34,506 bases of DNA from contig JASHSL010000597.1 in NCBI GenBank assembly GCA_030040855.1, positions 1 to 34,506 on the forward strand, in the 5' to 3' direction. The notes beneath the pieces were generated by a model, which saw only the letters and a list, made by a program, of their open reading frames with translations, ran no database searches and was not told the DNA's origin. The first letter of the stretch is position 1. The number at the start of each line of letters is the position of its first letter. This document shows, one piece after another, positions 24,962 to 32,217 of this stretch. This stretch comes from Terriglobales bacterium (lineage in GTDB: Bacteria > Acidobacteriota > Terriglobia > Terriglobales > Acidobacteriaceae). Made by a program: the position numbers and the translations under genes.

Positions 24962-26287
24962 TCAGGGCTTCTGCGGTCTGAAATTCTTTTTTAGGCCCTG
25001 CCAACACTCGTAGTACTCGTGTTGCAGTTGCGCGGTTCGCATGGCAAATTCCGTGGGACGCGCTACAAAACGAGTTTCGAACATAAAGGCCAGAGTATCG
25101 CTGAGCCGATGTGGCTTCAGCTCCGCCGCGGCTGCCTTCTCGTAGGTTTCTGCGTCCGGACCGTGCCCGCTCATGCAGTTATGCAAGCTGGCACCACCCG
25201 GCAGGAAGCCTTCTGCCTTCGCGTCATACTGGCCGTAGATCAATCCCATGAACTCGCTCATGAAATTGCGGTGAAACCAAGGCGGCCGGAAGGTATGTTC
25301 TGCCACCAGCCAGCGCGGCGGGAAGATTGCGAAATCGCAGTTGGCCGTACCCAGGATTTCAGACGGGGAGGTGAGTACGGTGTAGATGGATGGATCAGGG
25401 TGATCAAAGGAAACCGTATTGATGCAGTTAAACCGAGCCAGATCATATTTGTAGGGCGTGAAATTGCCGTGCCATGCCACCACATCCAAAGGCGAATGAT
25501 CGTATCTCGCTTCCCACAAGTTGCCGCAAAACTTAGCCACCACGCGAAAGTCTCCTTCGCGATCCTCGAACGCAGCCCAAGGAGCCTCGAAATCTCTGGG
25601 GTTGGCCAGACCATTCGCCCCAATGGGACCGAGTTCGGGGAGCCGGAACATCGGGCCATAATTTTCGCAAACGTAACCCCTGGCTTCAGGACCCGCCAAC
25701 GCAACACGGAATTTCAAGCCCCGTGGAATCAGACAGATCTCGCCCGGCTCGAGTCCAATTTTTCCCAATTCCGTATGCAGGAGTAGGCTGCCCTGCTGGG
25801 GAACGATCAGCAACTCGCCGTCTGCGTCATAGAAAAAGCGCTTTGTCATGGAGCGATTGGCGACGAAGAGATGAATGGCTACGCCCGAATGCGACTCGCT
25901 GTTCCCGTTGCCGGCCAAAGTAATGAGACCGGTGACGAAGTCCGTGGCCTCTCGGGGAATCGGAATCGGATCCCAGCGGAGTTGATTGGGCGAGGCGGGC
26001 GTTTCCTGAAACGGGCTGCTGCGTATCAGGTTTCGATCGATGGGCGTGAAAGGTTCGTGCATCACCGAGGGACGAATTCGGTAAAGCCACGATCGCCGAT
26101 TGGTGTGGCGGGGCGCCGTAAAAGGTGAACCGCTGATCTGTTCCGCGTACAGCCCAAAGGGCACTCGTTGAGGGGAATTCTGCCCCATCGGCAGTGCTCC
26201 CTTGATTGCCTCCGTGGCAAACTCATTGCCGAAGCCACGGTTGTAGTCGAGATTCTCAGCATCAACGCCGGGTTTTGCGCCTGCCAT
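24962..26287 (-). CDS. hmgA: Homogentisate 1,2-dioxygenase
   Basis: An Fe(II) enzyme that opens the homogentisate ring to 4-maleylacetoacetate. ATG 26287 gives 441 residues, the normal length, and the family opening [20 protein letters not shown]; the upstream extension is not protein-like. Other hallmarks are [38 protein letters not shown], and the C-terminal cupin with iron ligands in [18 protein letters not shown] (His and Glu) and [14 protein letters not shown] (His). All expected metal residues are present. Shine-Dalgarno GGGAGG is present but twelve bases away. It follows the MBL-fold gene by 37 bases and precedes the unknown gene and fahA. Confidence 0.96.
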   Translation of the reverse strand: MAGAKPGVDAENLDYNRGFGNEFATEAIKGALPMGQNSPQRVPFGLYAEQISGSPFTAPRHTNRRSWLYRIRPSVMHEPFTPIDRNLIRSSPFQETPASPNQLRWDPIPIPREATDFVTGLITLAGNGNSESHSGVAIHLFVANRSMTKRFFYDADGELLIVPQQGSLLLHTELGKIGLEPGEICLIPRGLKFRVALAGPEARGYVCENYGPMFRLPELGPIGANGLANPRDFEAPWAAFEDREGDFRVVAKFCGNLWEARYDHSPLDVVAWHGNFTPYKYDLARFNCINTVSFDHPDPSIYTVLTSPSEILGTANCDFAIFPPRWLVAEHTFRPPWFHRNFMSEFMGLIYGQYDAKAEGFLPGGASLHNCMSGHGPDAETYEKAAAAELKPHRLSDTLAFMFETRFVARPTEFAMRTAQLQHEYYECWQGLKKNFRPQKP

Positions 26288-26324
26288 GTTCGACGAAAAC
26301 CTCCCATGGTTCCTGCGATCATGC

Positions 26325-27281
26325 TCAGCCTTGCAGGGCTTCCCACATCTCCCGGTCCCGTTGAGCCGTCCAGATTCGCGGGTGTTTGATGCCACTCGCT
26401 TCATCATAGGCCCGAGCAACGTCAAAAGGCAGGCAATGCTCGTAGATGAACATCCTGCCAAATTTCGGATCCATCTTGGATCGCGTGTACTCGAACGTTT
26501 CTTTCAAGGTTCGCTTCGCCGCGACCGAGTCCCGGGCGCAAGCAAACAGAGTCGTCACGAAATCCTGGGTATAGTCGATCCCGCGCCTGACTTGCTCCCG
26601 GGTTTCGAGCACCGGTCCCCGCCCCGGCACGAGCTTCTCCGGCTTGAGCGAGCGTAACTCCTGCAAGGTGGATGGCCACTCCTCGAGCTGAGCGTCTCCT
26701 GCGTAGGCTGCGGCCTGGTACTCCACCAAATCGCCGGAAAACAAGATGCCGTGTTGCGGCAGGAACACCACGGTGTCACCCCGGGTATGACCGGGGCCCA
26801 AATGCAGGATTCTGACTTCCAGTTTCCCCAGGTGCAGGGTAATTTCGTCAGAGAAAACCAGATTCGGCCAGGTGAGTCCGGAGATAGACTCAACCGCCTG
26901 GAAAAGCCTAGGGAAGCGTTCCATCTCCGACTTCATGTCCTCAGCGCCGCGCTCGACAATCAGATCGTACGTGCCGCGACTCGCGATAATGTGGGTACAG
27001 CCTTCACCGGCATACGCCGATGCGCCCAGTACACGCACGGCGTGGTAGTGAGACAACACGACATGCCGGATGGGTTTATCCGTGACTTGCCGAATCCTGG
27101 CAATCAACTCCCGTGCCATGACCGGTGTGGCCGTGGTATCGACGACGAGAACGCTGTCATCGCCAAGAACCACGCCGGAATTGGGATCCCCCTCCGCAGT
27201 GTAGGCGTAGGCATTCGCCGATAATTGGGTAAAGCTGATCTTCTTCGGACTTAAGTCTCCTCGGGAGGCAAACGGGGTCAT
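26325..27281 (-). CDS. MBL-fold metallohydrolase with altered metal motif
   Basis: A 318-residue metallo-beta-lactamase-fold protein without signal peptide. ATG 27281 overlaps the stop of the flavin reductase gene (ATGA). The motif that is HxHxDH in most members reads [14 protein letters not shown]: His78 and His80 are kept, but Asp82 and His83 positions are Val and Arg. The later ligands His165 ([11 protein letters not shown]) and Asp184 (LFSGDLVEY) remain. A dinuclear zinc centre is therefore unlikely and a mononuclear one probable. [20 protein letters not shown] and [20 protein letters not shown] are typical of MBL hydrolases of the glyoxalase II-like type. Substrate is unknown; the place in a homogentisate operon suggests a hydrolytic side step or detoxification. 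Confidence 0.82.
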   Translation of the reverse strand: MTPFASRGDLSPKKISFTQLSANAYAYTAEGDPNSGVVLGDDSVLVVDTTATPVMARELIARIRQVTDKPIRHVVLSHYHAVRVLGASAYAGEGCTHIIASRGTYDLIVERGAEDMKSEMERFPRLFQAVESISGLTWPNLVFSDEITLHLGKLEVRILHLGPGHTRGDTVVFLPQHGILFSGDLVEYQAAAYAGDAQLEEWPSTLQELRSLKPEKLVPGRGPVLETREQVRRGIDYTQDFVTTLFACARDSVAAKRTLKETFEYTRSKMDPKFGRMFIYEHCLPFDVARAYDEASGIKHPRIWTAQRDREMWEALQG

Positions 27282-27790
27282 GGTCGGTGGCTCTCCAAAA
27301 ACGCTCTCCCTTGATGCTCTTGCTCCAAGTGGAGGTATCGCCCCTCGTGATAGAGGAGCGGGCGGGCACATTCTTTGGGGCCCACCATGTCCACCACTCT
27401 GCCCAGAATGATGCGATGATCACCGCCGGGATAGGTCGCTTCCAGATGGCAGCGGAATACGGCGTTTGACCCGGCCAGCCAGACGAATCCTTTTCCGCGA
27501 AGGCAGTCGAACTTGACTTCCCCGCTGCGTGTGCTCGAGAAATGTCGCGCTACATCCTCCTGGTGCGCGGCCAAAATATTCACAGAAAATCGTCCGGAGC
27601 GCAGGAACGATTCGGCGGATTGGCTTTGATTGTGCGCACAGAACAGAAGCAGAAGCGGATCCAGACTGGCCGAGGTGAGGGAATTCACGGTCAGTCCAAT
27701 CACTTTGCCTGCGTCCTCCCCCAGGACTACGGCCACACCGGTCGTGAACCGGCCAAAGAGACGTCGGTACAGCAGCGCCTGGTCGGTCAT
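27278..27790 (-). CDS. Flavin reductase (small subunit of a two-component monooxygenase)
   Basis: A 170-residue HpaC/HsaB-type flavin reductase that supplies reduced FMN or FAD. Typical segments are LYRRLFGRFTTGVAVVLGED, VIGLTVNSLTSASLDPLLLL, FSVNILAAHQEDVARHFSS and GDHRIILGRVVDM. ATG 27790 is preferred over the in-frame ATG 27877 because the family begins a few residues before RLFG and because the longer start would lie inside a regulatory palindrome. It is the first gene of the flavin reductase-MBL-hmgA-unknown-fahA run and the obvious partner of the divergently encoded oxygenase 0.9 kb away. Confidence 0.88.
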   Translation of the reverse strand: MTDQALLYRRLFGRFTTGVAVVLGEDAGKVIGLTVNSLTSASLDPLLLLFCAHNQSQSAESFLRSGRFSVNILAAHQEDVARHFSSTRSGEVKFDCLRGKGFVWLAGSNAVFRCHLEATYPGGDHRIILGRVVDMVGPKECARPLLYHEGRYLHLEQEHQGRAFLESHRP

Positions 27791-27860
27791 CTCTGCGAGG
27801 TCTCCAAGAGCACCCCCCCACAAACGATGGAAGATTAATGCTCGACGGAGAGGCACGGTC

Positions 27861-27876
27861 TGTATCGGAGTATACA
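27861..27876. promoter_or_regulatory. Crp/Fnr-type palindrome upstream of the flavin reductase-hmgA-fahA operon
   Basis: TGTATCGGAGTATACA is a 6-4-6 imperfect palindrome with one mismatch to TGTATC-N4-GATACA. It lies 71 bases before the flavin reductase start. On the leftward strand ATTAAT (27839-27834) could be a -10 element; its expected start point near 27827 would place this site at about -41.5, the classic activator position. Its partner site is at 28630-28645. Confidence 0.6.
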
Positions 27877-27910
27877 TCGCAGAAGACGGCCTCCGCAGCA
27901 GCGCAAGCGG

Positions 27911-28585
27911 TCATTCCATGGGCGATGTCTTCACCAGGATGAGGCCATCTACGATATCGATCTGGTTGGCTTCGCGCAGCGTCCGCAAGGCGCGGGTGAC
28001 GGTTACGCGCGAGGTGCCGGTCATAGCTCCGATCTGCTCGTGCGTCAGCCGTGTGATCAGGAGTTTTCCGCCGGCATGATCAATGGCAAACATCTCCTGC
28101 AATCGGTGAAACAAGTCCATGATCCGACCCTCCGGCTCCCGCGAGGCAAGATGTTCCAGACGCACCGCCAACACCCGCTGCTTCAAACTGGTCACGCGGA
28201 GCAGTGCCGAGGCAAACTCCGGATGCTGGACGAACACCTTTTCCATGCGCGCGGCATCGAATTCAATCGTCTCGCTCTCCTCGACCGCGAGCGCCCGCGA
28301 AAATCGAGGCAGGCGATCAAACGCAGCACCTTCCCCACAGATGGTCTCCGGCCCCATATACTCGAGTACGACTTCGACGCCGTCGACGCGTACGATCGAG
28401 ACCTGCACCAGCCCGGAAATCACAAAATAGAACTTGGTCGAGGTGGTTCCCTGCTCGTAAATTACCTGATTCTTGCGAAATCGACGAGGCTGACCCGAAC
28501 TTGCATGGCCCATGATCTGACGGGCGAGTTCGGGATCGATTCGCCACGTCCCCAACATCTTTCTCGCTTTCGTCCGTTTCTGCAC
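27911..28585 (-). CDS. Crp/Fnr-family transcriptional regulator
   Basis: A 224-residue regulator. About 20-130 is the cyclic-nucleotide-binding-type beta roll (FRKNQVIYEQGTTSTKFYFV, GPETICGEGAAFDRLP), followed by the long dimer helix and a winged helix-turn-helix at about 170-220, with recognition helix in LTHEQIGAMTGTSRVTVTRA. Only a single cysteine is seen in the sensor part, so an FNR-type iron-sulfur cluster is excluded; whether it binds a nucleotide or another ligand is not clear. GTG 28585 follows GGGGGAA; an internal ATG nine codons on is possible. It sits between the two arms of the homogentisate locus, with candidate operators on both sides, so local and autoregulatory control is likely. 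Confidence 0.9.
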   Translation of the reverse strand: MQKRTKARKMLGTWRIDPELARQIMGHASSGQPRRFRKNQVIYEQGTTSTKFYFVISGLVQVSIVRVDGVEVVLEYMGPETICGEGAAFDRLPRFSRALAVEESETIEFDAARMEKVFVQHPEFASALLRVTSLKQRVLAVRLEHLASREPEGRIMDLFHRLQEMFAIDHAGGKLLITRLTHEQIGAMTGTSRVTVTRALRTLREANQIDIVDGLILVKTSPME

Positions 28586-28629
28586 GGTTCCCCCGGCGGC
28601 CCCTGATCGTGCTGCTCAGATTAGCAGGC

Positions 28630-28645
28630 CGTATCTGGCGATACA
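28630..28645. promoter_or_regulatory. Crp/Fnr-type palindrome in the regulator/monooxygenase divergent region
   Basis: CGTATCTGGCGATACA is a 6-4-6 palindrome with one mismatch to TGTATC-N4-GATACA, matching the site at 27861-27876. It lies in the 151-base region between the divergent regulator and monooxygenase genes. TCTAGA at 28666-28671 is a weak possible -10 for the monooxygenase that would put the site near -41. It could also repress the regulator's own gene. Confidence 0.6.
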
Positions 28646-28736
28646 AAACTGCGTACCCCACTCGGTCTAGAGTGCCTTAAGCTACAGTCCCGAAAATGCC
28701 CCCCGACACTTTTTGCCAAGAGAACGGATAGGAAAC

Positions 28737-29954
28737 ATGACGCTGGTCGATGCCAACTTCGAGCGCCGTGCGGGCCAATCGAATGCGGTGGCGCAAAAGG
28801 CACGAGCTTTACGCGGTTGGCTCGAGAGCAAAGCGGAGGAGATCGACGCTGCCAAGCAGATTCCCAAGGAGGTGATGGAGCGTCTGGCCGACGCGGATCT
28901 CTGGCGCATGACCCAGCCGCCGCGCTTCGGCGGGCTGGGCTGCACCCCGCGCGATGCCTGGGAGGCGGTTTTCGAAATCGCCAAGGGTTGCGGTTCGTGT
29001 GCCTGGATTGTCGGCCTCAACAGCGCCAACATCTTGATGTTGGGCAAGTTCTCCGACCAGGCTCAGCGCGACGTCTTCCTGTGCGGCAAGCCCCCCATTG
29101 TTACCATGCTTACCGGCGGAGTGGGTTCCAATCTCACGGCGCACCGCGTCTCAGGGGGCGTGCTGCTGTCCGGCCACTGGCGTTACGCCTCCGGCATCGA
29201 CGTTGCCTCGTGGGCTGGACTGCTGGTGTCGATCCCCAATGCCAACGGCGGCGAACCTGAATCGCACGTGGTGCTAGTACCCCAAGAGGCATTCTCGATT
29301 GACCATTCCAGTTGGAATGTGCTCGGCATGCGCGGCACCGGGAGCAAGGACATTGCTTTAGCGCCGACATTTATTCCAGAACATCGCTGGCTCAGCTGGA
29401 GCCAGCTCCAGCGGGGAGAAAAGCATCCCACGTGCCAGAACCATGAGCTCATTTATGATTGTCCGCTGAACTCCGTCTTTGCCATGTCGGTTTTGGCGCC
29501 CATGCTGGGGGTCGCCTCCGCCGTCGCGGAGGAGTTTCGTGACCTGGTGAAAACGCGAATTAACTCCGGAACCCAGCAGCGACAGCGAGACGACAAGGTG
29601 GCGCAGATCGATGTCGCTTCCGGAGAAGCTACCATGGCGATCCTGCGGCAGAGTCTACTCGACGACGCCGACCTGATGCTCGAAATCACTCAGAGCGGGC
29701 GCTCCCTCACGCCGGAAGAGCGGGGAGCGATTCGAATGCGACTCGCGATCGCAGCCCGGCTGGCGCTGGCAGCGGCGCAGAAGATGTTCTCGGGGCTGGG
29801 TGGAAGTCTGTTGCCGACCGGCTCCCGCGCCGAACGTCTGTTCCGCGACTTGCATGCCATGAGTTCGCATTTCTTGCTCCAGCCGGATGCGATCGGTGAG
29901 GCCTACGGACGGATTTTACTGGGACTCGACCTGCCTCCGGGCGCACGCCTGTGA
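28737..29954 (+). CDS. Flavin-dependent monooxygenase oxygenase component (acyl-CoA-dehydrogenase fold, HsaA/HpaB-C2 type)
   Basis: A 405-residue group D flavoprotein hydroxylase that uses reduced flavin from a separate reductase to hydroxylate an aromatic ring. ATG 28737 follows GGATAGG. The acyl-CoA-dehydrogenase-like fold is seen in IPKEVMERLADADLWRMTQP, RFGGLGCTPRDAWEAVFEIA, CGSCAWIVGLNSANI, LSGHWRYASGIDVASWAGLL, NVLGMRGTGSKDIAL and the C-terminal FSGLGGSLLPTGSRAERLFR. The catalytic Glu base of true acyl-CoA dehydrogenases is not evident, while the trp/gly pattern fits HsaA and p-hydroxyphenylacetate hydroxylase C2. With the flavin reductase it forms a two-component enzyme. Likely product is a phenol feeding homogentisate, for example from hydroxyphenylacetate; substrate is inference. 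Confidence 0.85.
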   Translation: MTLVDANFERRAGQSNAVAQKARALRGWLESKAEEIDAAKQIPKEVMERLADADLWRMTQPPRFGGLGCTPRDAWEAVFEIAKGCGSCAWIVGLNSANILMLGKFSDQAQRDVFLCGKPPIVTMLTGGVGSNLTAHRVSGGVLLSGHWRYASGIDVASWAGLLVSIPNANGGEPESHVVLVPQEAFSIDHSSWNVLGMRGTGSKDIALAPTFIPEHRWLSWSQLQRGEKHPTCQNHELIYDCPLNSVFAMSVLAPMLGVASAVAEEFRDLVKTRINSGTQQRQRDDKVAQIDVASGEATMAILRQSLLDDADLMLEITQSGRSLTPEERGAIRMRLAIAARLALAAAQKMFSGLGGSLLPTGSRAERLFRDLHAMSSHFLLQPDAIGEAYGRILLGLDLPPGARL

Positions 29955-29976
29955 AACAACTTCCTAAGGAGCTTGG

Positions 29977-30393
29977 ATGAAAAAGAAAGAAGCAATGAAT
30001 CCGTCGAGCCGCATCTTTGCCACCAAGGACGGCCCCACAATCTTCGAAAAATTTGGTTACTCAGCCGCGGTGCGGGCTGGCGATTTGGTTTATGTGGCGG
30101 GGCAGATCGGCCTGAATCCAGACGGCTCCCTGCCAACGGATGACGAAGCCCAAATCGTGAATGCATTTGACCGGCTCAAGATCGTTCTCGAAGCTGCGGG
30201 TTGCTCGCTCGAGGACGTCGTAGAATTAGTCAGCTACCACGTGGGGCTGCAGAAACATCTGGCGCGCTTTGTCGAGATCAAGAAGCGTTACATCCCCGCC
30301 CCGTACCCTACCTGGACCATCCTAGAAATTGCAGGACTGGCGCGGCCTGGATTGGTGATCGAGATCAAAGCGGTCGCTTACTCACCTCGCTAG
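29977..30393 (+). CDS. RidA-family (YjgF/YER057c/UK114) protein
   Basis: A 138-residue trimeric-type Rid protein, starting at ATG 29977 after AAGGAG, 22 bases beyond the monooxygenase gene and surely cotranscribed. Family landmarks are GDLVYVAGQIGLNPDGSLPT, DRLKIVLEAAGCSLEDVVEL and the ligand-binding Arg in LARPGLVIEIKAVAY. RidA hydrolyses reactive enamines and imines; relatives act as aminomuconate deaminases in aromatic degradation. Here it probably clears or converts an unstable intermediate of the monooxygenase route, though a nitrogenous intermediate is not obvious in homogentisate breakdown, which hints at an amino-aromatic substrate. Confidence 0.92.
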   Translation: MKKKEAMNPSSRIFATKDGPTIFEKFGYSAAVRAGDLVYVAGQIGLNPDGSLPTDDEAQIVNAFDRLKIVLEAAGCSLEDVVELVSYHVGLQKHLARFVEIKKRYIPAPYPTWTILEIAGLARPGLVIEIKAVAYSPR

Positions 30394-31159
30394 GGCTCTC
30401 CCCGCAAATAGTCCCATATCACTGCTGTCCAAATTGGGCTGGGAACGACGCCGGGGACATGGAAGACAAAGTCGTAGACCTCCCCTCTTGAGGGTCGCGA
30501 ACTTCAGGTTGCGTGCTGCGAACGGCCCTATTTGACCCATGGCCATTTGTCTGATGCTCTCCCAGTTAGGACGAGATGACGGGTTGCCCCATGATTTAGT
30601 CGATGGTGCTCGATTCTGCTGTCTCATTTAAGGGCCAGTTCCAGTTGCTGTTCCAGCGGATGGCAGGTGGAACTGTTCAGCACTTGTGCAAGATCAAGAC
30701 CTTTGCCGGCACCAGCGCCCATGCGGTTTAGACCCAGGCTTAGAGGTTTAGACCGGCACGGATTGCCATGTTGCTTCTGCGCAAATATCACGTTCAGGTT
30801 CGATTGCAACTCGTTTTCTGCAGCTGCGGGCACGGTTCGGCTGGGGGCTGGCGAACTTGCTAGCTTTGTTACCGCGGCAGTCGTTGGTGCATCGCGACTT
30901 GTGGGCTTGGCCGGCGCTCGGCTTTGTGCTGGCCAACTGCCAAAGCAAATTCGGTTCGTGAAAACAGTTGCAACAACTGGCTGAAAATGCTGTATACGCG
31001 ACTCATGGTGCAAGCCTCGCTGAGGGGATTTGGTTCTGGCTGAACCGATCTCACCTCAGCAAAGCTTTCACCTCCGCCCACAGCTTTTCCACAAATAAAG
31101 TTGCAAGGCCGAGTTGCAGTCGAACCCGAACGTGATATTTACGGTGAGAGCCTACTTGT
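30394..31159. other. 766-base spacer with transposase debris
   Basis: No intact gene is supported. Its right part contains the IS4-type fragment listed separately. Frames over 30624-31013 on either strand have low-complexity, proline/serine-rich translations with no domain. CCCTCTTGAGGG near 30482-30493 is a weak hairpin that could end the monooxygenase-ridA transcript. Confidence 0.4.
30869..31006 (-). mobile_element. N-terminal scrap of an IS4-type transposase (DUF4372)
   Basis: Leftward from ATG 31006 the frame reads MSRVYSIFSQLLQLFSRTEF then ALAVGQHKAERR, the conserved start of the DUF4372 domain of IS4-family transposases. After about 32 residues the similarity ends and the frame stops at 30869. 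No catalytic DDE region or terminal repeat remains, so this is a relic about 100 bases long. Confidence 0.6.
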
Positions 31160-31792
31160 TTGAGCTGCACTCTGTGCGAGACGCGTAAGGAGAAGCGCTT
31201 CTGCCCAGCGCTCCATGCCCGCATTTGTGCCGCGTGCTGCGGGACACACCGCGAGCTTACCCTCGATTGTCCCCGCAACTGCACGTATTTGAAGCAAGCG
31301 CGAGAATATGATCGCTGCCGACCCGAGTTGTTCGAGGACGAGCGTTGGTTCGCGCACGTCCAAGTGGACGAGGATCTGCTGGATGCTCACTCTTTTTTGC
31401 TAGAGGACTTGGTGGAAAGCCTTGCGCAAAGTGCCTGGGCGAACAGCACCCTCCGGGATCGGGACGTGATTGAGGCGCTCACCGCCCTTGGCCGCAGTTT
31501 CGAGACGCGCGCCAACTCCGGCTTGCATTATGAACCGACGCGTCCCAGCCTAGCCCAGCAAGCCTTGATCCAGCAGTTGCGTGAAGTCATTGGGGATTAT
31601 GACCAAGAGGGCCGGGAATTGGGTGACACCCATTTGCCTGATAGCGACGCTTTAAAGGCACTGGTTTTTGTCTTACGGCTGGCCCTTGACCGCAGCTCTG
31701 GCCGCCCACTCTCGCGTGGTTTTTTGGACTTCCTGTGCACCGAGTTCAACCAAGACGGGAGCAACACCCACTCCCGCATTGCCTTGCCGTAG
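31160..31792 (+). CDS. Cysteine-rich, zinc-ribbon-like protein of unknown function
   Basis: A 210-residue protein opening with a dense cysteine array: Cys3-x2-Cys6, Cys15, Cys23-x2-Cys26-Cys27, Cys37-x3-Cys41, embedded in SCTLCETRKEKRFCPAL, RICAACCGTHRELTLDC and CPRNCTYLKQAREYDRC. This looks like a double zinc-binding knuckle. The rest (about 55-205) is helical, without motif or membrane segment. The start is TTG 31160 with only GAGAG ten bases upstream, chosen because the cysteine array begins at residue 3. The pattern suggests a nucleic-acid- or protein-binding module, but I recognise no named family. It stands alone between a transposase scrap and the S53 protease, and base composition is like the rest of the chromosome. 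Confidence 0.7.
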   Translation: MSCTLCETRKEKRFCPALHARICAACCGTHRELTLDCPRNCTYLKQAREYDRCRPELFEDERWFAHVQVDEDLLDAHSFLLEDLVESLAQSAWANSTLRDRDVIEALTALGRSFETRANSGLHYEPTRPSLAQQALIQQLREVIGDYDQEGRELGDTHLPDSDALKALVFVLRLALDRSSGRPLSRGFLDFLCTEFNQDGSNTHSRIALP

Positions 31793-32217
31793 TTCGCCGA
31801 GCTTGTTGCTTCCGCCCACATCCCACGGTGCCCGTCCCAGCATATGAAAATAATGAGATTCATTTCAGGTCAAAACGTCAAAATCGGTCCGCACGCGGAG
31901 CGTTTCCTGAAACACGCTCCGCCTGCACAGCCAGATGTTTGAAAGCCGCGCGCGGCCGGATGTCGCCATCGGCATGCCATGGGAGTAACTGCGCGGTCGG
32001 GCCAGCGCACCTTTGCCTAAGTAGGGAAATCCACATGCACTAAATCTGTCCCATTGACAAACGATTCGGAACATCGCATGCTTGCCATCCAGGTGTGGGG
32101 AGGTTCTTTGCTCACCCAACGTCTCGGCGCCCCGGGGATATGGGCCGAGCGCACCCTCCACCATTACTTTACCTGCGACTAACCCTCTCGACAGATCAGC
32201 AATAAGGAGAAGAATTT
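31793..32217. other. Spacer upstream of the S53 protease
   Basis: No gene is supported. The right end holds the protease Shine-Dalgarno AAGGAG (about 32203-32208) and presumably its promoter. The left part contains the strong hairpin listed separately. Confidence 0.4.
31895..31922. repeat. Strong inverted repeat downstream of the cysteine-rich gene
   Basis: GCGGAGCG (31895-31902) and CGCTCCGC (31915-31922) pair perfectly, and TTT/AAA inside extends the stem with a two-base bulge. It lies about 100 bases after the cysteine-rich gene. No T-tract follows, so it may be a transcript-end stabiliser or factor-dependent end. Confidence 0.45.

Noticed and set aside
30624-31013. Overlapping 105- and 129-codon frames on both strands as possible genes
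   Set aside because: Low-complexity translations without domain or ribosome site; the right end is an IS4-type relic in another frame.
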